DNA of 64,000 nt from NCBI RefSeq assembly GCF_002443255.2, contig NW_019211455.1, forward strand, positions 52,848,801 to 52,912,800, written 5' to 3'. Below are positions 53,831-64,000 of the stretch, piece after piece (within the stretch, counting starts at the first letter, position 1; each line of letters begins with the position of its first letter). The notes beneath the pieces were generated by a model. The model was given only the letters and a program-made list of their open reading frames with translations. It did no database searches and was not told where the DNA came from. The position numbers were made by a program, and so were the translations under genes. The DNA is from Varroa destructor. Taxonomy: Eukaryota; Arthropoda; Arachnida; Mesostigmata; Varroidae.

Positions 53831-54788
53831 TTTAGGGAACCCGTCTATACGTTTGTCATTACTATACCCTCAGCGGGAGTACCTCGACGAGGTTTGGGCT
53901 GCTCGGTAGCAATTAATTTCTCATTGAAAGCTATTGGACAGAGAGCCGATGCCAGGGAATACTAAAATTAGATATACACAGTTTGCTAGTCTTTCTGTCG
54001 ATAACTAAACGTTCAATGATTAGAAACGGCGAAGAAATATGATAAATTCAGAAATACTGTTTTCAAGAATGCAGTATTGCAAGTTTTGTTCGTAACTGCT
54101 ATTACATCTGTAATGTTTATTGCCCAATAAATGAATCAACTTTACTATCGTTTCTGCACAGCTATACCGACTTCAGCTACGTATGCTGAACCATATCCGT
54201 TATTATTCTTAAGGGAAAAGATGAAGATAAAGGGAAAAAAACATGTGACGCGGTTGCACCTGGACACCATACAGACGATAAGGGCGCGCCCTTAGGTACC
54301 CCTTGTTTATCTTATATAGTTTAATATGATTTGTGGATCCGTTCATTCATTGATATTTTTATTGTTTTCTTTTTTAACTTGGAAGGAATAGACCCTTGTC
54401 TAATACAGGAACAATAGTTAGACGAGATTTTTCCTGATTGCATATATAAAGTTGCCAGCTAGAAGGCGATAAAGAACACGTATGTACAATTAATATATAC
54501 ATTACTCGTCACAAAGTTCAATATTAATGATGATGCCTGACAATTATCAGTATTTGTTTTGAAACCCAGAAAAAGGCTCTTTAGAACAATACATTTCTAG
54601 AACAATAAGGCTGCACCATTTTTGTGAGATTTAGATAATTATACGAAAAGGGCCATAGTTGAGAACCTTGCGATAAACCAAAACACTTAAATCTGCACAC
54701 ACACGTATGCATATGAGGCAGGATCAAAGCGACCCAAGTGCTCGAGCGATTGTCAACTTTTTTTGTATCGTGTCCATTTCTAAGCACT

Positions 54789-54803
54789 GTCGTCGTCGTC
54801 GTC
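54789..54803. repeat. (GTC)5 microsatellite
   Basis: Five GTC units. Confidence 0.95.
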
Positions 54804-56513
54804 CTTCTTTCAGAGAGCTAAAATGAAAAGAAATCGGGACGTAAACCAACGACTCAAGCTAACACCTAACAATAACAGTGAGCTATTGTTTAACATGGGA
54901 ATTTTGCCCACTTATGTTGGCTGCCCTGGTGAATCGCGACACTTTTCCCACCAAACGTAACGCTTTGTAGTTCTTTTTTCTACTAGTTCTAGTTTCGGAT
55001 AAAATAGGAATGCTGCAGTATATTCTAGGGCGTCGTGACCACACATGATTCATTCGTGCTCGCGGTTGAAGGACCATTAAGCTTCTGTATTATGGTTAGA
55101 ACGAAATGTTTTTTGCCTAACTATCTGTTATATATCATGTTCGAAAATAGCATACGAAGTTTATATTGCTTCACGGAGCAAGTAACTGTAATACAGGAAG
55201 TTATCCGTCGAAATGTAAGTGCTTTCTAGATTTGTCAATTTGCTGCCTCGTATGACATAGTGTTTCGATTATTTTTCATAGATAAATACAAAGTCCATAG
55301 TGATTTATCATTGCATGAATTTCTGACAAGTTTTTTAACGAACTGGCCGATTTTACCAGTTGTTAATTTAAAGCCGATTACAAATAGGTAACTTACCTGA
55401 TGAAGTTCACTCGTTCCTCTACTGTATTGACATCCAACGTTTAGGGAATTCAAATATTACATCTAATGATTACGTTCTTTTTGTATCTCTCCCGTAGTGG
55501 AAGGCTAGTAGTAGCTTAAATAGATGTGCTTCAAATAGAATTAACGTGCTACTGAGTTAACCCTGTGTGCTTATGTTAGGTTGCCCTACGAAGCGTCGCC
55601 TAGTACTGCTGTTTATTTGAAATATGACAAATTTGGGTTCATCACCACCCGTTGACTCCATTTAATAGCACTCTACTGCAGCCTTAGGCGAAAACCAAAG
55701 CATGTATTAAGGACCATCATTTTCATAACGTCCTCGATCATTTCAAGGTTTTTTTTTGTGCTTAACGTTTTGACCCGTTAGCGTTATTCGTTTGGCAGGA
55801 TTGGGCTTGATTCTGCCCCTGGACAACCGAGTAGTCGAGAAGACTCCATCGTTTTTGCTGCTCCAGATGACTAAGCTCGATGAGACCTTACTGATGATTA
55901 GTAAAAGCCAGTGTGTCCATTGATATAGGCTCGATGGCACATTCATTCTCATTGAAGTGGTTAAACTGTGTACGGCTTTGCTTGATTTCCGTTTCAGTCA
56001 AGCAGAAGTGCCTATCTGTCTGATAGCCGAGCGATGCGAAGGCTTACCGAAACTGTGCGAGGGCATCAAGTACTAGCCTAATTAAGCAGGCATCGTTGCG
56101 GCATGTACCAATCAACGTGCGCTTAAGCAAGACGTTCATTTTAAACGCTAGGCCTACAATGAATCGACGTTACGCCTGAACTTTAATGGCGTTAATTAGA
56201 TAAATTATCTATTGAACATTGTTTGCGGCTATTAATAAAATAGCGACCGCGGATTGTTCAGGTTTGTCTAATGTGTTTCACGTAAACGACCGTAGCTTCT
56301 CCGGAAACGTCGCTGGTTGCCGATAAGGCAAAAGTGCTTTAATCGGCATATGTCTGTTACCTGCATTCAATGCAGGAAGACTTCAGAACGGCGAGTCCCC
56401 AAAACAACTCAAAGATGAAACAATAATGAGAATAAATATTAAATGATTGGGTGCGTCCCCTGCATTCTCCAGCAGGGGCCCAGCGTGGTCTGAATGCGTC
56501 TTTTTATTGTGAC

Positions 56514-56553
<40 letters not shown>
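56514..56553. repeat. (TA)n microsatellite
   Basis: Alternating TA/AT tract of about 40 bp with one C interruption near its left end; the pure AT stretch starts at 56521. Confidence 0.97.
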
Positions 56554-56558
<5 letters not shown>

Positions 56559-59500
56559 GTGGCGCGGTCGCTGTAGCTATTTATAGTTACGATTCGTTAG
56601 TGCTAGTTACTGAAGTCCCTGTTTGCTTCATCCGCGAGTGAAACGCACCCGATATGTTGTTTCTTGCCTGTTGACAGCTGGACCAAGCCGGCGGGATGGC
56701 AGCGCACCATATTTAGGCCCTTTGACCTAATTAGAACAGGTGGTAACGAATGGCGTGGTGTACATGCAGGTGCTGGGACTTCGATATTGTCGCAGTTGGT
56801 TTTATCGTACAACTACTGCGTTGCCTTCTTAACATTATACTATATAAACAGAATACTTATAGTTACTGGGCTTCCTGTCACATACATGATTTATCAGACA
56901 TAACAAATGCATTCGACGGGAGCATTAAAGCCGTTTCGAAACGAGAGCATTTAGGCAACATTTCGCAAGGCTCCAGTCAACTTACCCTTTCATAGATGTA
57001 ACTATATCATAACTATTATTTTCTTATTTTATATATTATTTTACATTAAAGATAATAATACATTTGTCGTCCTGCGAGGGCGCCACATATATAGGCATTT
57101 TATATTTACCTTCCATTTAGGTAATCGGCTGGATGGCTTCGATCTCTCTTAAAAAGCTTTTCGCCTGTTTACTATTGCTAGCAGCAATCTAACAAGCAGA
57201 TTACTGTCCACTTCCACACGTAAACAAACCTCAGGGATAAATTTGATGCCTATTACGACAAGCTCGAGGCGATAGGAACGGGTGATGGGGGTGATCCTAT
57301 AACGAATTAGCAAAAAACATACCTATATAATATATTGAAAATATTGATGTCATTCGTTCGTATATCACTAGCTCATCGAACATCGAAAACTAGTCCTAGC
57401 ACCGGTGGCCATGTTTCCTAGCGTCGCATGCATAGACTAGAATTAGTACGCGCTACCATAGTACGCGTCATCATCCGCGTCCTTTAGACGTTCCCGTATG
57501 CAAAAACAATCTATATAGGTTAATTTTTATGAAGCAAATGCTCCGGGTAGATTATTTTTCGTAGTGTTACAAGAGGCGTTTAGATTTTCATCGAATCACA
57601 CGACTTCAACTGTGTCACATGAGGGAATGCAGGTTTGTTTGACTATGCTCTATTGGGAAAATGTCAACTGTTAATATTCAGTTGGGGCGTTGCCGCAATG
57701 TTTGTTAGAAACGTTTTTATCTGTACTGAATAGGGAAAAGTTTTTTTGACAAAGGGAAAAACGCTCACTCGGCAATTAGAGGATCATTATTTTATGTCCG
57801 TTCAAGTAGCTCAGGACTTGTAGCCAAGATGGAGCTAAGTAAACAGCCAGTGGAGAGGCAGTGAAACTGTCAGATGGCCTTTTTTTTTCAAACTATTAAA
57901 AGACTTTTGTCCAATATAAAGCTTCATCTTCAAATCTACGGGAAGCGTTTTATACATAGAGGGTGTTTCAAACAGTGTATAGGCCATTTTGCTGATTCTA
58001 ACTTTAGGTTTTAATCCGTATTTAAATTGCAAAACAATCTATATTACCTATTATCTATACATTTGTCTCCCACCGCTATATATAACGGTGGACTGTTCAT
58101 CATTCACCGTCATCGATTTTCTAGCGTGAACTTTTTAAATAATGTTTCCACGATAAAAAATCAATTGGCATCAGATATGAGGAACAAACGGGATAATTTC
58201 AATGATCTCTTCACCTAATTCAGTTGTTTGAAAGACGCTCATCGATGATTATGTACATACGCTCGGCACCGTTGAAAATTAAATTTGCCACCCTTATCAA
58301 AGTCCTTTCGGATGGATGGTAAAGCTGATTCGCGCACATAATGTAAGTAATAGGCAGCGGTCACTGTCCTGTTAAATAAAAATGGCCCAATCGAATTAGA
58401 GCAAATACATTTTCCTTAGACTTTCTTTCTTCGAGTTTGGACGGATCTTTCTTCCCACTACCGTCACAAGAAAAAACGTCATAGCAGCTCATTCGTGGAC
58501 AGAGCTCATTTCTACTTGTGTGTATGTCACATATATCCGGATAAATGGCAAGCTTTAGGCACAAAGGAGCCAACTCTGAAATGGTCCTTCTTTTTGTCTT
58601 CGGAAAACTATCATATGAAAGTAAGGCCGTTACTTCGTGGCGAACGAAACTTAAATAAAACGCTAAGAGACAAAATATCTAAAGTATCTTCATGTCACCT
58701 GCATGTACCTTCGTGACAACTATTGTAAGGTGATTGATTCATGGATTCGGCGATTTAACTGTTGCGTGACGATTGGTGTTATCTTGTTTTTTTTTTCTAT
58801 GGGCTTTGGATATCGACAGCTTCCTGTAGCCGGTCGGAAAGAAGACCGTCCGGCAATTCGTTGGAAAGGAAACGCTGGATATGATGCTAATATCGTTAAT
58901 AAGAGTGATGACAGTTTAATGTACTTACAATAAATAGCGTTTCTAAATTTGTTCTGCTTTTGTTATCGTACAAAGCAAGTATCTTCATTACAAATGTATT
59001 ATCATTAGTACTATTGTCCAACTTAGCAGAGACTGGCGTATGTATTCGCTCGGATTTCGTAGCTCTTTTTCATTGAGGGGTGTCGTTGTTCCCTTTGTCG
59101 AGGGTCCCCTGAGTGTTTTGTCTCGATCATACTTAAGAGCGCTAACATTTTCACGCTCGACTCTATGAGGAAATGATACAGAATACTTATAAATCGATGA
59201 CAAATACGAATGCAGAGCAGCGAAACATTTTTTGCAGTAAAAACTCTAACCTGTTCTGAGATGGGGTACCAGATAGTAACGGTTTACACGAGAACGTGAG
59301 AGACCCTTTTGTAATTAGGTAATATACTATGCTACCTTGACATCGCGTTCTCTAATCGTACACAATATGGCATAGCAGTAGTTCAGCGCACGGCCTTTTC
59401 CACTTAACGTTTCTCATTTCGGCCGATACCTCTTACCTGTAAAAATCCGCGAAGAATTTATTCGTTAACGAACATGTACCCTTTAGGTTTATGTGCGGTA

Positions 59501-60390
59501 ATAGGCCATATTACCTGGTAGTCTTGGCATTATGATTTTCTAGATAGAGATAAGGATAGTACGTGTTTATTCGAATCTCTAAATATTATTTAAGTATCTG
59601 TATATTAATCCCCTATATGGCAACATGCTGAACCTGTTTCTGGCTTCAGGGGCCGTCTTAAATTCAGAACACTGTTGCTGTTGTTTTGGATTTGTCCGCT
59701 CAGGACTAAGTAGAAAAGAGGCTGAAGCGACGACGAAGAGGACGACGTCCTTAGTCTGCCTGCTTCTGCTGTTGCCGCTGTACACTTTTGTTTTGTCAAA
59801 CCTCAAATACCCGCAACAGAAAACATCGAAAATTCAAGTAGAAGATTACAAAAAACTAAAAGCGTCAGCGCAAGAACGAGCAATAGAGGGGATGATACTA
59901 TAAAAGCTAATTCGAGGGGAGAGCCTGAACAAGGATAGAAAAATGAAAGAAATAAGCGTAGATAACGCGTAGCGAATGACAAACAATAGAGAAAAACAAC
60001 ATTATCGAGTAATGGACAGAATAAATAGACGCAGTATTGACTAGTTAAGCACATTCGATTATGTCATATACCGGAAGGTACATCTCTAATAGTCTGTAAA
60101 TGAAAGTAGACAATTACGATATCAACTGTGCCGGCAGTTAGAACTATGAAGAAAAGTCAGGTTTAAAGGCTGACAATATGTCACTATTTAATTTTTTTGC
60201 TGGGTCGCATCGATAATTCACAGCTTTTTGAAGTTTGGCTTTATATCAGTTTCGGTCTATGGACTCTAACTCTAATCAATTACTACGAAGTTAGAGGTAA
60301 ACTTAGAATGAGTTGCATTTATAATGAGCTTCTACGTAATACAGGTTTAGATAAGGATTAAAGAGGAGATGAGAGATATCCGGTTAACGA

Positions 60391-60421
60391 TTTTACCTAT
60401 TATACCTATTATTTTACCTAT
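60391..60421. repeat. Short ACCTATTAT repeats
   Basis: Three near-copies of ACCTAT(TAT) in about 30 bp. Confidence 0.75.
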
Positions 60422-63400
60422 AGTAAAGTAGTAAAACATAACATGATGATAACTAAAAATGATTAACTAGTACCAGCTGGTTGGTTATTTCCTGGTCAAA
60501 TTTTCTATCAAAATTGGTATTGATCTGAAAGGTAAGGCATGGCAAAGCAGTCTTGTCCTTTACAAAAGGAAAGCATTTCAGTTAATGCGAATGACAGGTA
60601 TGGATATTTTTATTATAATAAAATACGATCCAGTTTCCGCGATGTTAGATTTAAACACAAGTATGTTATTACTCAGGAGAACGTTTCTGTCAACGATAGA
60701 TTTCCCTCCGTCATTGAGGGAAAAATCGCAAATGGCCGTGTAATTCATATTTCAAATCATCGTAGAGATTAGAGTAACGATAACGCTTAGCTTTCAGGTT
60801 TGCTCCGCCGATTACTACTGTTTCCATCATGTACATCTGGGCTGTACAAATTGTCGCTTTCAGAAAATGACGCCCAGTCTTCAGTTATTATTTCTATGAG
60901 AGATGTATCTTTATTCACTTTTGATAATTTTTCGAATCTATAAAATCTGTTTCTACTTCTGTGCATCTCTATACTTGCGTATAGGGATAATATGCAGTCT
61001 AAGATATAAGTCTTAAACTTTCGATTTGAAATAAGCAAAAACGCACACAGCATTGAGTACGCCACTTCTGAACTCCTCTATCTTTGGCACTCTTTGCCTA
61101 AAAACCGTAAGAAAAACGCTGTTCCTCCCTTAATCATGACGAGTCCATGGCTGCGTCGTTGCCATAGCAAGCTTCTATTAAAAGTCCTTATTCCCCTTCT
61201 TCGAGCGTAACTATAAGACAAACCATCTAATTGAAGTCGTCTAAAATTAAACTGGCACACCCTTCATCTACGTATATATACTCCTGAATCAAAGCGAATT
61301 TTTCGCTTCTAAGTCGGCCTTAAAATGCTCACTCGTTTAACTCGATAAAAATCACGTAGCATTCGGAGGTGTTCCCGTTCCCAGGAACGTCAATTGCTGT
61401 TATGGTCGGAAATTTTTGGCATGCGGGATTTGCAGGCCACCGGAAGCCTGCACGGAAATTAGAAGGCCATTACCTTTATTTTCATCCCGTCACCCTTTTA
61501 ACATTAATAATTGTTTATTTATGGCGGCATAAATAAAAAAATTGTTTTCAACACGAGAATCGACAGGTCTATTAAATAGGTGATATTGCTAGATGCTGTT
61601 GGTGAAGACAACTAGGACAGTAGCTTCAAAACGACAACCTTCACTCGAATATTTCCGTAATTGAAGAGGAACGATTCCCTTTGTTGCGCATTACACAAAC
61701 TTTTTAACGTAAAGCAGGAATGCTGCATCTGACGCCGGCTAGTTCATTCACAAATGACACAAAATGTATCGTTGAAAAATCTTGTAATGGTCCAATGCTA
61801 GGAGTGCATAGCATAGATACATACGTGCGGTTCCGTAGCCGGGTCTAATTGACCGCTCAAGAATATCAAGAATGTTCATGTGTATCATCCGTAGCTTTAC
61901 ATTAGACTGCGTAACCTCTCCTAAAATATCTCAGGTTCTATTTTTCATGCCGAAAAGATGCAGTTAGGTAAAAGACTTCAGCTTAAACCTTCATTGCTTT
62001 TAGGTCTACAAAAAAAGAAAGATAAATAAACGAAACTGCAAGGAATTCAATATTCACAATAAATTTTTCATACCCTATACATGAGCACTGCAATGTCATG
62101 GGCATCTTCCCCAGCCTTCATCAAAGTTGATCTGCATATTCACTACTTCACGGTTGATCAACACGTAAACAGAAACACACAATTCATACAAACATGCATA
62201 CATACACAGACATTGTTATAGGCGTGGACATGCCATCCTTGCTATGCTCAACGACTCCTCCCTTCTGCAATAAACTCGACTCAAACCGAGAGTTATATAA
62301 CTGCTTTTTGCTAAGACGACCCTGGTCATGTCAAGGCCATCACTTTGCCAACCGCCAGGTTCCGTCAGCGATAAAAAAGATCTCAAGTAGGGGAGGTGAA
62401 AGAATAATGGCAACATGGCGAACACCCTAGCGTGACCCGAGTAGCTGACTGTCTGCCGCACACTGAAATGCACATCTTGTTTGCGTAAAGATAGTTCGTA
62501 TAAGAAGTGATTATTGCTTGGCAAACTATGCTATGCTCTTTCGCAATATCTTCATCACCGAGTCAGAAACAGCCGCAGCTGGAGGCCATAGGGCTACGAA
62601 CCCTAGGAGACATACTCCAACATCTAACAGGATCTGCAAATCTTTGACAGTTCCTGGCGACAGCGTTCCTTCTCGACGTTCCGCGGCTGGACGAGCCTTA
62701 AAGCTAGTTTACTACCGGGAAGAACCTGCAACGCGGTCTCATGACTCGCTACACGAGAGACGTCATTTAAAGCTAGGTGCCTTACCTGTTTGCTAGCTCG
62801 CGCGATTCACATTACGAGTTGCAACATCGAGAGGCCCGAAATCATAAGTTGTGACCGGGAATACTGTTCAGCCACCCAATCTGGTAGCAGCTTTTGCGGC
62901 AGCAGCATTGGTGGCAGCCGTATCGATGGCTAATTCATCGATAACTTCATGCTGGTTTGACCCTTCCACTTCCTTTGCCCATCTTCTTCCGCAGGAATTC
63001 GTTTCCCTTGGGCTTGCTCCAAGGAATACCAGCAACGGGGGTCATCAAAATGACGCCATTAAGCCTGTTCGTCGTTAGCTATACACTAGGGCAGCTGGCG
63101 AAGTTTGCTTGCCTTATCTTAGATCGTTCACTGGTCTGCCCGGCTTGGCAGACGTTAGAGACCTTGACCTAATCGGACACTAACAACGAGGACAAGGAAG
63201 GGAACAAAGAGATGCTCCTGAGATTTTAAGTTGTCGCCTGGCCGACGGACAATGCTACGAGTGTCCAAGCACATTATTCAATCGGCAAAAGCAGGAGTCA
63301 GGTCGCCTAGACGCTGTCCCTGATGCAAATGAAACTACGTTAAAGAGGAAAGCCCAATAAGAGATACAAGGCATATATATACAAAGATACTACGCCGCCT

Positions 63401-64000
63401 AGCAGCGACGTATTAAACGAGTAGTCCATGCTGATACAAATCGTACAATAAATACACTCTATATGAATGTATGAGCAAAGTAGATAATAACCGATTTTGT
63501 AGGACTTACGTGCCCATGATAATGGGTCGAAAAACGATGACCGGCCGTCGCCTCTTATGAATCGACGTTGTGGCGTTTGGAAGCGAAAAACAGGCAAAGT
63601 CAGACCATCGGGGCTGGACATGAAGAGTGAGGTAATGTTAGCGGCAGTGGGTGGAAACGTGTGCTCTCGCCATAACTGACGAAGCCAGTTTTAGCGCTAT
63701 TGGTGCTGACGATAGGGAGAACATTGGAATGACCATGCGGAAAGTGGTTACTGTTCGTTTGGCTAGCGTTACGTTCAACGTCGTATATACATAAATACGT
63801 ATACATGAAGGGTTCAGAAGCTAAGGGAAGAGGTTTCGATACTTCGTTTTTGTCCGATGTGCTTGCCTTGAGGGGTAGTTGTCTGTTGAGCTATAGGCGG
63901 TAGTCCTTTAGTAGGGTTATTGCCGCTTAATGTCCCGATCGTGTGCAAAAATTTCATACTGTTTTTTCTGAGGGCGCTTGCAAGAGATGGTCGAAACCAT

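Larger units (their letters stand above)
53831..64000. other. Non-coding stretch
   Basis: Frames are all about 100 codons or shorter and unrecognised. A minus-strand frame ending at 60787 reads like a membrane segment followed by a Ser/Lys-rich tail, but has no family signature. Microsatellites are listed separately. Confidence 0.65.

Noticed and set aside
60787..61053. Minus-strand frame resembling a receptor cytoplasmic tail (hydrophobic segment then Arg/Lys- and Ser-rich tail)
   Set aside because: Lacks a family signature such as NPxxY, and there is no pyrimidine tract before the only nearby AG acceptor.

Overview
The window looks like eukaryotic nuclear DNA with almost no coding sequence. 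On 64 kb of both strands the longest open frames are 211 and about 190-200 codons, and nearly all others are under 130. Stops are spread as in non-coding DNA, and I recognise no intact conserved protein, operon, ribosome-binding-site pattern, tRNA, rRNA or CRISPR array. The base composition (moderately AT-rich by eye), scattered microsatellites, low density of dispersed repeats and a decayed mariner transposon fit an invertebrate intergenic or long-intron region. An arthropod is the most likely source, possibly a mite with a compact repeat fraction. That assignment is inference, because no marker gene is present.

Layout. 1-7.3 kb: non-coding, with a 130-codon unassigned frame (1508-1900), a 14-bp inverted repeat (4583-4635) and a short frame whose end vaguely resembles the last part of a gustatory-receptor-type protein (4917-5300). 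7.3-12 kb: non-coding, with a perfect 16-bp hairpin (7307-7342) and a G-rich tract (10727-10749). 12-13.3 kb: a locally GC-richer island carrying the longest frame (12532-13167), followed by a consensus-like splice donor. It is the best place to look for a gene start or a 5' exon, but is unproven. 18.9-19.35 kb: a broken N-terminal half of a mariner transposase, the only protein relic identified with reasonable confidence. 19.4-31 kb: non-coding, with simple repeats and a GC-richer stretch lacking frames near 23.4-23.8 kb. 31.0-31.1 kb: a palindromic AT-rich element. 31-53 kb: non-coding, with a near-perfect 17-bp hairpin (43091-43130), a three-copy 15-bp repeat (45121-45165), a 15-G run and a 24-bp tandem duplication (53153-53200). 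53567-53830: a small, very basic frame with a good start context. 54-64 kb: non-coding, with a (TA)n microsatellite at 56.5 kb.

No set of genes here works together, and I found no previously undescribed biological system. The most informative signals are the mariner relic and several stem-forming inverted repeats, three of which are longer than chance predicts for a window of this size. Such structures are commonly left by template-switch mutation, or by small terminal-repeat elements.
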